Assembly (NCBI GenBank): GCA_031260775.1
Contig: JAISKW010000178.1
Coordinates: 1-10,534, forward strand
Direction: 5' to 3'
Length of the DNA: 10,534 nt
Origin: Christensenellaceae bacterium
Lineage (GTDB): Bacteria > Bacillota > Clostridia > Christensenellales > DTU072
This document shows, piece by piece, positions 1 through 6,865 of the stretch (position 1 is the stretch's first letter; each line of letters begins with the position of its first letter). The notes below the pieces were generated by a model. It ran no database searches, had not been told where the DNA came from, and saw only the letters and a list, made by a program, of their open reading frames with translations. The position numbers and the translations under genes were made by a program.

Positions 1-846
1 GAAGAGCTAAAGCAAACGCTCCGCGCCGAAGGGATTTTTGCGGAAGAACACAAAAAGACCCTCCCGAAATACGCCTTAAATATCGCCCTCGTGACCGGCA
101 AGGAAGGCTCGGTGTTGCAGGATATGTACTCAACCTTTCGTAGGTATAACGACTGCCAGCAATTAACCGTAATCCCTACAAGAGTGCAAGGCGTAACCGC
201 CGAAAACGACATAGTAAACGCGCTGTTAAAAGCTGACAAGGGCGGCTTCGATGCCGTCATACTTGCGCGCGGCGGAGGCTCGTTTGAAGACCTTATGCCC
301 TTTAACTCCGAAAAGGTCGCACGCACGCTTTATGCAATGCGGACTCCCGTAGTGTCGGCTATAGGACACGAAACCGACAATCCTATATCCGATTATGCCG
401 CCGATTTGCGCGCCCTTACCCCCACCGCCGCCGCCGAATTGCTTGCCTTTAACGCGGATGAATTACGGGAAGCGATATTTTCTTTGCTCGAATTTTGCAA
501 GGATAATTCAAAGGAAAAATTAGACGAAATAAGCTCGCAAATTGCCGCTTCTCTCAACACGGTATTCCATATAACGAAGTCCAAACTCGATAAAAAGGAC
601 TACGAATTAAGCTCAAAGCTCAGCGCAATCCGCGAGAAAACGCGGAATAAAGTGACGGCGGCGGAGCATAAAATTCAATTGCTTTGCGAAAAGGTTTCCG
701 CGTTAAACCCGATGAGCGTCCTGCAACGCGGCTTTTTTGCGGTAAAGAAAAACGGCAAGGACATAACCGGCGTTGCGGCACTTAAAACGGGAGATGAAAT
801 AAACATTGTTGCCCGTGACGGCGAAAAAGCGGCAATAATTAAATAG
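1..846 (+). CDS. xseA: Exodeoxyribonuclease VII large subunit, 3' part (start lies left of the window)
   Basis: Large, catalytic subunit of exonuclease VII, a cytoplasmic enzyme that degrades single-stranded DNA to short oligonucleotides in repair and recombination. The reading frame is open from base 1, so the GTG at 91 is internal: the 30 codons before it encode family sequence (EGIFAEEHKK, LPKYALNIALVTG). Of 281 codons present, residues 88-97 of the fragment are ARGGGSFEDL and 121-126 are IGHETD, the two signature blocks of the XseA catalytic domain. The downstream LTPTAAAELL is also typical. A charged, probably coiled-coil region follows (about 150-225), then the C-terminal LNPMSVLQRGF segment and a small beta domain. 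Full family members are about 400 residues, so roughly the N-terminal OB-fold is missing. The stop lies four bases before mfd, implying co-transcription. The usual partner gene xseB does not follow directly. Confidence 0.96.
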   Translation, partial: EELKQTLRAEGIFAEEHKKTLPKYALNIALVTGKEGSVLQDMYSTFRRYNDCQQLTVIPTRVQGVTAENDIVNALLKADKGGFDAVILARGGGSFEDLMPFNSEKVARTLYAMRTPVVSAIGHETDNPISDYAADLRALTPTAAAELLAFNADELREAIFSLLEFCKDNSKEKLDEISSQIAASLNTVFHITKSKLDKKDYELSSKLSAIREKTRNKVTAAEHKIQLLCEKVSALNPMSVLQRGFFAVKKNGKDITGVAALKTGDEINIVARDGEKAAIIK

Positions 847-850
847 CATT

Positions 851-3800
851 TTGAAATACAAATTTTTGACATCGGAAAGGCTTGGAGGAGTGTTCAAAGC
901 CGTCAAGGAAACGGTCGCAACCGGTGAAAACGTGACGGTTTTTTGCGCCGCCGCCAGCGCGCGGCAGCACCTCACGGCGGGCCTTAATTTGCCGTTTTTG
1001 TATATAGTGCGCGATTATTTATCCGCACAAAACGCTTGCGACAATCTGAACGCTCTCTTGGGCGGCGGCGTTGTGTTCATACCTCAAAAGGAGGATTTGT
1101 TAATCTCCGCAAGCGTTGTCCGAACGACTCAATATAATAACAAGTTGACCGCTCTCACGGAGTTGCTTTTGGGCACGGCTAAAGGCGCGGTAATAACGGC
1201 GGAAACGCTTCTTCAGCGGTTTGCAAAGCCCGAGTATTTCAAAAACGCAATCGTTGTGCTTTCAACGCTTGCAAGTAACGGCATTTCGTTCAAGGAAACG
1301 GTTCTGCGCCTCGCCCGTGCCGGCTACACCCGTGTTGAACGGGTCGGCGATAAGGGCGAGTTTGCCGTCCGCGGCGACATAATAGACATTTATCCGATAA
1401 ATTCCGAGCTGCCCGTGCGCGCTGAGTTTTTCGGCGATAATCTCGAAACCCTGCGGCTTTTCGAGGCGGAATCGGGTATGGTTGCAAAAAGGTGCGAATC
1501 GATTGTAATCCCTCCGAAAACCGACCTGTTCATATCAAAAAACGCGTGTACGGAGTTGCGCTACCTTATTTCGCGCACGCGGAAAGGCGCGAACTCACGC
1601 TTTACCGAAATTTTGAATTCGTTTGAGGACAGGCTCCCGACGGTTGCCGAAACCGATACCGCAGAGCTGCCGCTTGATGCGTCGTTCTCATATTTGACGC
1701 CTTTTTTTGAAAACGATTTAGGCTCGGTTTTGGACTATCTGCCGCAAAATTCCGTTATCGCCTTTGACGAAACGCGCTCGGTTGACGACAAATTAAAGCT
1801 GTATGTAACCCAACACAAAACGCGCGTGGAGTCGCTTGCAAAGAGCGGCGAGGCAGGGTTAATACACGAATCGAGCCTTATTGCTCCAAAATCGTTGTAC
1901 GCCGCGCTTGAAAAATTCGCTTTAATTTCATACCAAATCGCGCCGGACAGCAACCCGATATTCGATTCAAATTACCAGTACGCGCTCCGCGGAGTTTCCT
2001 CGCCGAAGTTCGGCACCGACCCCGCAATTTTCATAAACGACGTAAACGGGCGACTTATTCGCGGCGAACGGGTATACATTTTCGCGGGTAGCGGTGTCGG
2101 CGCGGATGTTGTCAGGCGCAATTTGTACGACGGAGGGTTGACCTCAACGCTATCCGTTGACGGCGAAACTGATGACCTTATTTGCGTTATTCCCGATACG
2201 CTTTACTCGGGGTTTTACTATCCCGATTTCGGCATAACCGCTTATGCGACGGGCGAGGTTTACAAACGCGCCGCCGCACGCAAAACAAGCCGTCAAAAGT
2301 CCGACGCGTTTTTAATTCCGAAAGTCGGCGATTATATCGTTCATGACGAGTACGGTATAGGTATATTCGAAGGCGTTGTTACAAAGGAGGTTCGCAAGGG
2401 CGAAAAGCACGACTACTGCTTGTTAAGATACGCCGGCGACGGCAAGGTGTATATCCCCGTCGAATACTCCGACAGAATCGAAAAATATCTCGGCGGCGGC
2501 ACACCGGCATTGCACCGTCTGGGCGGCAAGGAGTTTGAAAAAACTAAGGAAAAAGTCCGCTCGTCCGTAAAGCATTTGGCGGTTGACTTGGTTGCCTTGT
2601 ACGAATCGCGCCTCAACCGCTTAGGGCACAAATACGATGCCGATACCGATTGGCAGCGCGAGCTTGAAGAATCGTTCGAGTTTGAAGAAACCGAAGACCA
2701 GCTCACCGCAATATCCGAAATCAAGGAGGATATGGAGAGCGGCAAGGTTATGGACAGGCTGCTTTGCGGCGACGTGGGTTTTGGCAAAACCGAGGTTGCG
2801 GTACGCATAGTTTTCAAAACCGTAATCGAGGGAAAGCAAGCGGCGGTACTTTGCCCGACAACCATTCTTTGCACACAGCACTATAAAACGTTTTCGGAGC
2901 GGTTCAAAAACTTCGGCTTGCATGTGGATATGCTCTCGCGCCTGAACACCAAGGAATACGAAAAGGACGTTTTGCAAAACCTTGCAAGCGGCAAAACGAA
3001 CGTCGTAATTTCAACGCACCGCTTGCTTAGCAAGGACGTTGTTTTCCACGATTTAGGCTTGCTCGTTTTGGACGAGGAACAACGGTTCGGCGTTGAGCAT
3101 AAAGAAAAAATTAAGGCGTTAAAAACCAACGTAAACGTCCTCACGATGAGCGCGACGCCGATACCCCGAACGCTGCATATGTCGCTTTCGGGCATACGGG
3201 ATATATCGACGTTGGAAACGCCGCCCGTAAACCGCCTCCCTGTTGAAACTTATGTGTGTGAGTACTCGGACGCCCTTGTTAAGGATGCCGCTGAGCGCGA
3301 AATCGAACGGAACGGGCAGGTGTTCATACTCTTTAACGAGGTTGCGAAAATCCACCAATTTTTCGTACACATTCAAAATTTGTTAGGCGCTGAAATCAAT
3401 GTAATTTACGCGCACGGGCAGATGCCGCCTATCGAAACGGAGGAGAGAATCCGCGCGTTCTACAACAAGCAAGCCTCGGTTTTAATCGCGACGACCATAA
3501 TCGAAAACGGAATAGATATACCCGACGCTAACACCCTTATCGTCGTCAACGCGCACAAATTAGGGCTTGCGGAAATGTACCAGCTTAGGGGGCGCGTAGG
3601 TCGCAGTACTTCGCTTGCGCACGCATATTTCACCCTACCCGAGGGTATGGAAATCGGCGAAACGGCGGCAAGGCGGCTCGATGCGATTCTAAACAACACG
3701 AGCCTTGGCAGCGGTTTCTCTATTGCGGTGCAGGATATGGAAATCCGCGGCGCGGGCAGCGTACTCGGCGCGGAGCAACACGGAAATATGGAGCGGGTCG

Positions 3801-4324
3801 GTTACGAAATGTATGTGCGCCTACTTAACGAAACCGTTTCGGAAATGAAGGGCGAAACCCTTCCGAAGAAGTTAAACACCGAGGTTTTAACCGACGGCAG
3901 CGTATCGTTGCCGCACTATTACATCGATAGTTCCGATGCGCGCGTGCGTTTTTACCGCCGCATTTCCGACTTAACCGCGCTCGAGGAGGAAGCCTCGTTG
4001 TTAAACGATTTAAGCGCGAGTTACGGACAGCCGCCCGTCGAAGTCCGCAACCTAATCTCCGTCGGGCTTGTAAAAAACCTCGCCTCGCGCCTCGGCGTAA
4101 AAAAGGTTGCCGTGACCGCCAACGCCGCCGGGTTGACCTTCGTAGACACCACAATTCTATCAAACGAACGCTTTTTTTACGCTCTTGAGCGGTACGGTAA
4201 GGACGCCGTTCTCTCCCCTAACGACCCTATCACCGTAATCTTCAAGCCCCTCGATTCCGCCGAAAAACGCATAAACGCCGTCAAACGCTTTCTCATTGAC
4301 GCCTCTCGAAGCGAGCGGGAATGA
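851..4324 (+). CDS. mfd: Transcription-repair coupling factor Mfd
   Basis: ATP-driven DNA translocase that removes RNA polymerase stalled at DNA lesions and recruits UvrA for nucleotide excision repair. The 1157-residue length is normal for Mfd. Domains run in family order: a UvrB-like N-terminal region with GEFAVRGDIIDIYP (about 169-182), a polymerase-interacting domain starting at VGDYIVHDEYGIGIFEG (about 492), and a superfamily 2 helicase core. The core has Walker A GDVGFGKT (about 640-647), Walker B DEEQ (about 741-744), SATPIPRT (about 767) and QLRGRVGRS (about 911-919). A C-terminal TRCF domain contains LPHYYID (about 1019). The start is TTG, four bases after the xseA stop and without a clear Shine-Dalgarno site, so translational coupling to xseA is likely. 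An in-frame GTG at 890, with GGAGGA directly before it, would be a later start but has poor spacing. It converges with the gene at 4378-6168. Confidence 0.98.
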   Translation: MKYKFLTSERLGGVFKAVKETVATGENVTVFCAAASARQHLTAGLNLPFLYIVRDYLSAQNACDNLNALLGGGVVFIPQKEDLLISASVVRTTQYNNKLTALTELLLGTAKGAVITAETLLQRFAKPEYFKNAIVVLSTLASNGISFKETVLRLARAGYTRVERVGDKGEFAVRGDIIDIYPINSELPVRAEFFGDNLETLRLFEAESGMVAKRCESIVIPPKTDLFISKNACTELRYLISRTRKGANSRFTEILNSFEDRLPTVAETDTAELPLDASFSYLTPFFENDLGSVLDYLPQNSVIAFDETRSVDDKLKLYVTQHKTRVESLAKSGEAGLIHESSLIAPKSLYAALEKFALISYQIAPDSNPIFDSNYQYALRGVSSPKFGTDPAIFINDVNGRLIRGERVYIFAGSGVGADVVRRNLYDGGLTSTLSVDGETDDLICVIPDTLYSGFYYPDFGITAYATGEVYKRAAARKTSRQKSDAFLIPKVGDYIVHDEYGIGIFEGVVTKEVRKGEKHDYCLLRYAGDGKVYIPVEYSDRIEKYLGGGTPALHRLGGKEFEKTKEKVRSSVKHLAVDLVALYESRLNRLGHKYDADTDWQRELEESFEFEETEDQLTAISEIKEDMESGKVMDRLLCGDVGFGKTEVAVRIVFKTVIEGKQAAVLCPTTILCTQHYKTFSERFKNFGLHVDMLSRLNTKEYEKDVLQNLASGKTNVVISTHRLLSKDVVFHDLGLLVLDEEQRFGVEHKEKIKALKTNVNVLTMSATPIPRTLHMSLSGIRDISTLETPPVNRLPVETYVCEYSDALVKDAAEREIERNGQVFILFNEVAKIHQFFVHIQNLLGAEINVIYAHGQMPPIETEERIRAFYNKQASVLIATTIIENGIDIPDANTLIVVNAHKLGLAEMYQLRGRVGRSTSLAHAYFTLPEGMEIGETAARRLDAILNNTSLGSGFSIAVQDMEIRGAGSVLGAEQHGNMERVGYEMYVRLLNETVSEMKGETLPKKLNTEVLTDGSVSLPHYYIDSSDARVRFYRRISDLTALEEEASLLNDLSASYGQPPVEVRNLISVGLVKNLASRLGVKKVAVTANAAGLTFVDTTILSNERFFYALERYGKDAVLSPNDPITVIFKPLDSAEKRINAVKRFLIDASRSERE

Positions 4325-4377
4325 ACTAATAAGAAGGTTTGGATTATACGCAAAAATAAGGATTGGGACACTAACCG

Positions 4378-6168
4378 TTATTTTTCGATATTATCTAAAA
4401 GCTTTTGGAGGCTCTTATGCGTTGCGATATGTTCCTCAAAGCGGGCAACGGCGTCGGGGGACAAGTCCTGTCGGTTAGATGCAAGGTAGCGCGAATGCTC
4501 TGCGGCGTGGAGGGAGTGTCCGTCGGCATCTAAAATGTCAACGCTTGAATGCCGCAATTCGGAGTTTTCCGCTTCCGCGCGCTTCAGGTGCGCTTCCTCG
4601 GTATTTTTTGCCGATTCCCAATTCCCGAAGCCGAGCATTTCCAAGGCGCGAGCTTTATCGCGCTCCGATATTGCTCCGTTTTCGCCGGCGAGAATGCCGT
4701 TTTTAACCAAATCCATAACCATATTACGGCGGACGGCGGGGGTTTCCTGCATTTCGCTGTCGACTTCCAAAACGACGTCGTCGCTCGTTAAATCGGCGGC
4801 GGTAAACGAAAGCACCTCGCATTTCCCTTGAGTGCCTGCCGTTTTTAAGAGTTTTTCCGTTTTGGCGAACTGTTTATACAGCCTTAAAATATGCTTGCCG
4901 ATGTTACGCACGGCGTTGCGGATACCCTCAGTCGTTACGGACAACCGCGAGTAATCTTGCTCCAAAAGCAACGATAACGCATATCCGCTTATAGAATTCG
5001 AAATGATGCTCGCCGAGTTGACCGCGCCGCTGACGCCGGAAATGTCCGAAATTTCCTGCAAAAGCCGTGCTTCCTCGTCGCGGAACTCCGCCGGAACGCC
5101 GCCGGTCGGCATAACCTGCGGAGGCGTACTGCCTTGACGGTATACCAAAACCTTGCCGGGGGGTAAGCCCTCTTCGTCAAGAAGGTCAAGGTCAACACTG
5201 CCCTCCTCTACCGCAATCACGCCTACCGAAAGGCGTGCAAGATACTCGTTTTTGCGGTTTTTTACCGCGTTGTACGCCCGTTGTACGGGTATAAGCCGCT
5301 CTATTACGCTTCGCGCAAAAAACTCGTTGTCCGAGGAGTACGCGCCTTGCTTAATAAACGGAAAACCGCGCTCGCCGTCGTCGCCGTTTAAGTACGGTAA
5401 AATTCCGTCAAACACAAGGTTTTCGCCGGCGATAATCACAAGCCTGCCGTCGGGATATTGGCGCGAGGGGCGGCAGTATTTTTCGATAACCTCCGCAGAC
5501 CGCTCTCCGTTAGATACGGGCAGGGGTGAGTTATTCAGCTTAATTTCCTCAACGGGGACTTTATAAAGAGAGGAGATTTCGTTTACCGAAAAGTTTTTTG
5601 CGTGGATAATGCTTTCGCAGTCGTTAATTTCCGAAACGGTTAGCGAGTCGGGGAAAATTTCAAACGGCGAAACGGGGACGATTTTCACGCGGTTATTTTC
5701 GTAAAACACCTTCCAAAACGCCGTGCCGTAGACCTCGCTTAGGTAGTTAGCGCGCGCTTGCAGGGTAAAGAAATCGTTATCCGTTTGTGTGCCGTCAATC
5801 AAACGTGAGGCGAGCTTTGCCGAGTTTATATCGTTATCGTCCGAGCTTGCCGGGCGCACGACGACCTTGCAGTTAACACGCGCGAACTTTGCCAAGCGGT
5901 TTTCGATTGTCGGGGCGATGCGGTTGTACACCTTGTGTTCGGCCCAATCGAAGACGGGCGAGGCGGTCGCGATTTGATACGCGCCGTTGATAAAGGAAAA
6001 TTGCTTTCCTTTAATGAAGTCGGAGTTCAGCCTCCAAACCGCTTCTTGATGCAGCCGTGCAAGTTTTCGCTTGTTGTAATCGTCAACAATTTCGCGGACG
6101 AGCGCGGAGTTCTTTTCTTTTTTCTGCTTATGCAGGAGCTCTTTTTGTAATTCTTCAACTTTTTTCAT
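4378..6168 (-). CDS. Phage-type portal (head-tail connector) protein, orphan
   Basis: Predicted 596-residue portal-like protein. Portal proteins form the dodecameric ring at the vertex of tailed-phage capsids through which DNA is packaged and the tail attaches. What is seen: an N-terminal helical block (YNKRKLARLHQEAVWRLNSD, 31-50), VYNRIAPTIENRLAKF (80-95), and a wing-like strand region ending in VPVSPFEIFPD (164-174). A long helix follows (QRAYNAVKNRKNEYLARLS, 296-314), then DISGVSG with SISGYALSLLLEQDYSRLS (392-410), the SG-x-AL signature of SPP1 gp6/P22-like portals. The histidine-rich C-terminus (HSLHAAEHSRYL, 551-562; EEHIATHKSL, 578-587) resembles the H-x-x-H-x-x-EH tails of some Gram-positive phage portals. 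The ATG at 6168 has AAAGGACA about eight bases upstream. The frame is intact and base use resembles the neighbours. No terminase, capsid or tail gene is adjacent, so it is either a solitary remnant or a retained gene. The family call is from motifs only. Confidence 0.75.
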   Translation of the reverse strand: MKKVEELQKELLHKQKKEKNSALVREIVDDYNKRKLARLHQEAVWRLNSDFIKGKQFSFINGAYQIATASPVFDWAEHKVYNRIAPTIENRLAKFARVNCKVVVRPASSDDNDINSAKLASRLIDGTQTDNDFFTLQARANYLSEVYGTAFWKVFYENNRVKIVPVSPFEIFPDSLTVSEINDCESIIHAKNFSVNEISSLYKVPVEEIKLNNSPLPVSNGERSAEVIEKYCRPSRQYPDGRLVIIAGENLVFDGILPYLNGDDGERGFPFIKQGAYSSDNEFFARSVIERLIPVQRAYNAVKNRKNEYLARLSVGVIAVEEGSVDLDLLDEEGLPPGKVLVYRQGSTPPQVMPTGGVPAEFRDEEARLLQEISDISGVSGAVNSASIISNSISGYALSLLLEQDYSRLSVTTEGIRNAVRNIGKHILRLYKQFAKTEKLLKTAGTQGKCEVLSFTAADLTSDDVVLEVDSEMQETPAVRRNMVMDLVKNGILAGENGAISERDKARALEMLGFGNWESAKNTEEAHLKRAEAENSELRHSSVDILDADGHSLHAAEHSRYLASNRQDLSPDAVARFEEHIATHKSLQKLLDNIEK

Positions 6169-6195
6169 AAATCTTGTCCTTTTATTTCTTGCAAT

Positions 6196-6223
6196 AAAAA
6201 AGGCGCACCGCGAACGGCACGCC
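6196..6223 (-). terminator. Intrinsic terminator/attenuator in the leader of the portal-like gene
   Basis: On the minus strand a nine-pair stem GGCGTGCCG / CGGTGCGCC (two G-U pairs) encloses a TTCG loop and is followed at once by six T. This is a canonical rho-independent terminator for minus-strand transcription. It lies 27 bases before the ATG at 6168 and downstream of a promoter-like sequence at 6305-6332. It should therefore end transcripts before the gene (attenuation) or define a short RNA of about 100 bases. It abuts the palindrome at 6226-6263. Confidence 0.75.
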
Positions 6224-6225
6224 CC

Positions 6226-6263
6226 TTAAGTAACCGCTGATTAATTAATCAGCGGTTACTTAA
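6226..6263. repeat. 38-bp perfect palindrome
   Basis: Each arm is TTAAGTAACCGCTGATTAA and its exact reverse complement, with no spacer, centred between 6244 and 6245. The next outward pair (6225 C / 6264 A) breaks the symmetry. In the predicted minus-strand leader RNA it would fold into a long hairpin two bases upstream of the terminator hairpin. As DNA it could be an operator for a dimeric or tetrameric regulator, or the trace of a mobile element end. No T tract follows on either side, so by itself it is not an intrinsic terminator. Confidence 0.9.
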
Positions 6264-6304
6264 ATTGAAGTGTAGCGGGAAAGGATAAACCGCACTACGC
6301 AGAT

Positions 6305-6332
6305 ATTTTATCATCCAAAGTTCAAAATGCAA
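6305..6332 (-). promoter_or_regulatory. Candidate promoter for the portal-like gene
   Basis: Reading the minus strand, TTGCAT (6332-6327) is followed after 16 bases by TAAAAT (6310-6305), a sigma-A-like pair. The same -35 hexamer and spacing recur at the infC promoter. Transcription would start near 6298 and give a leader of about 130 bases containing the palindrome and terminator. The call rests on consensus matching only. Confidence 0.45.
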
Positions 6333-6412
6333 TGGCGGATTGCGCTTGCAGGGAAACGGATAAAGCGGATAATGTGTTGCCGTTCGGAGCGAAGTCGCAG
6401 GGTGACAAAATT

Positions 6413-6435
6413 CCGTTGCGGATTGTCCGCAACGG
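6413..6435. repeat. Perfect inverted repeat, 10-bp arms
   Basis: CCGTTGCGGA, a three-base TTG spacer, then TCCGCAACGG. Neither side is followed by a T tract, so it is not an obvious terminator. It sits directly left of the tandem repeat at 6441-6529, and the two may belong to one dispersed element. Confidence 0.8.
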
Positions 6436-6440
6436 CATAT

Positions 6441-6529
6441 TCCTGTTTTGAGGAGACAGAGTACGTCATTTTGGGGGGAGGCAGGGTCTCCCGTTTTGAC
6501 GGGGCAGGGTTCGTCATTTTGGGGGAGGC
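6441..6529. repeat. Two-copy tandem repeat, period 48 bp
   Basis: Copy 1 (6441-6482) and copy 2 (6489-6529) share GTTTTGA, then CAG, then CGTCATTTTGGGGG and AGGC in the same order, with substitutions between and one extra G in copy 1. The near-identical core CGTCATTTTGGGGG recurs at about 6464 and 6512. The repeats explain the duplicated PQND...KTG motif in the spurious minus-strand ORF across this region. Two diverged copies are too few and too uneven for a CRISPR array. Confidence 0.75.
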
Positions 6530-6574
6530 TCTTCCTATATATAGAAAAATAAAAGAGAATAATATGTATAGTTA

Positions 6575-6619
6575 GTAGCAATTTGCCAAATTGCTACGGT
6601 AGCCGTACTTGCGTACGGC
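6575..6619. repeat. Two adjacent perfect hairpins
   Basis: The first is GTAGCAATTT, spacer GCC, AAATTGCTAC (6575-6597). Four bases later comes GCCGTAC, loop TTGC, GTACGGC (6602-6619). Both are perfect and lie upstream of the infC promoter, outside the predicted leader RNA. Their role is unknown. They could be operator-like DNA, REP-like elements, or an RNA transcribed on either strand. Confidence 0.7.
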
Positions 6620-6679
6620 AGACACACTTATATTGCAACGCTTGCGCTGTTTTTCTTTTAAGTTGTAAAAATATACGAT

Positions 6680-6708
6680 TTTGCATCAAAGCGGAAATGT
6701 ATTACAAT
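6680..6708 (+). promoter_or_regulatory. Candidate promoter of the infC operon
   Basis: A -10 box TACAAT (6703-6708, one mismatch to TATAAT) lies behind a -35 region read as TTTGCA (6680-6685, 17-base spacer) or TTGCAT (6681-6686, 16-base spacer), with A/T-rich sequence upstream. Transcription would begin near 6715, just where the structured infC leader begins. Confidence 0.55.
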
Positions 6709-6714
6709 GATTGA

Positions 6715-6834
6715 GCAACTAAGAGGATTTTTCCCGCCCATAGCGCAAGCGAGAGGGCAGCGACGGTACTACTTCGGTAGAATTTTGCGAAAGCATCAAC
6801 CGCGTGGAATAACCCCTCGCGGTTTTTTGTTTTT
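6715..6834 (+). ncRNA. L20-type leader (attenuator) of the infC-rpmI-rplT operon
   Basis: In Bacillus subtilis, ribosomal protein L20 represses this operon by binding a leader RNA that mimics its 23S rRNA site and promotes premature termination. Here the predicted leader shows GCCC/GGGC (6736-6739 with 6755-6758) closing an arm capped by a GCAA tetraloop. It also shows a CTAC-TTCG-GTAG hairpin (6769-6780) and a TGC-GAAA-GCA hairpin (6786-6795). The last two are enclosed by CGGT (6764-6767) pairing with ACCG (6799-6802). That ACCG is also part of the 5' arm of the terminator at 6798-6824, so the two folds exclude each other, as an attenuator requires. The L20 assignment rests on synteny and structure, not on a covariance search. 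Confidence 0.7.
6798..6834 (+). terminator. Intrinsic terminator inside the infC leader
   Basis: AACCGCG (6798-6804) pairs with CGCGGTT (6818-6824) around a 13-base loop that can extend the stem with GG/CC pairs. A run of TTTTTT-G-TTTTT follows (6823-6834). It lies about 30 bases before the infC start and would stop transcription before the operon when the competing leader fold is not formed. Confidence 0.85.
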
Positions 6835-6865
6835 CAGAGTTTAGTAAAACCCTGACAGGAGGACA

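Larger units (their letters stand above)
6264..6679. other. Repeat-rich intergenic region without a credible gene
   Basis: About 420 bases lie between the portal-like gene's palindrome and the infC promoter. ORFs exist on both strands (6249-6581 minus, 6327-6575 plus), but they have low-complexity, repeat-derived translations and no ribosome binding site worth noting. The stretch holds a perfect hairpin (6413-6435), a two-copy tandem repeat (6441-6529) and two adjacent hairpins (6575-6619). It also has a CGGAGCGAAGTCGCAGGGTGAC-like segment near 6384-6405, which resembles dispersed non-coding repeats seen in gut Clostridia. The divergent promoters of the flanking genes lie at its two ends. Confidence 0.6.

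Noticed and set aside
2413..2874. 153-codon minus-strand ORF inside mfd
   Set aside because: It lies wholly opposite the conserved Mfd helicase core and its serine-rich translation is typical of an antisense shadow.
4325..6263. Prophage or integrated element with boundaries at mfd and infC
   Set aside because: No integrase, tRNA target, direct-repeat attachment sites or second phage gene is visible. TAACCG near 4374 echoes the palindrome but is far too short to count as a matching end.
6441..6529. CRISPR-like repeats
   Set aside because: There are only two diverged copies directly joined with a six-base gap, no unique spacers and no cas gene.
6327..6575. 82-codon plus-strand ORF in the same spacer
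   Set aside because: It is the reverse reading of the same repeats, low in complexity, without a Shine-Dalgarno site or recognisable family.
6249..6581. 110-codon minus-strand ORF between the portal-like gene and infC
   Set aside because: It overlaps the palindrome and the predicted portal promoter, and its duplicated PQND...KTG motif comes from the 48-bp DNA tandem repeat. No ribosome binding site or domain is visible.
6639..6751. Distant inverted repeat CGCTTGCGCT (6639-6648) / AGCGCAAGCG (6742-6751)
   Set aside because: The left copy lies upstream of the predicted promoter and the right copy is already explained by a GCAA tetraloop arm of the leader; probably coincidental.
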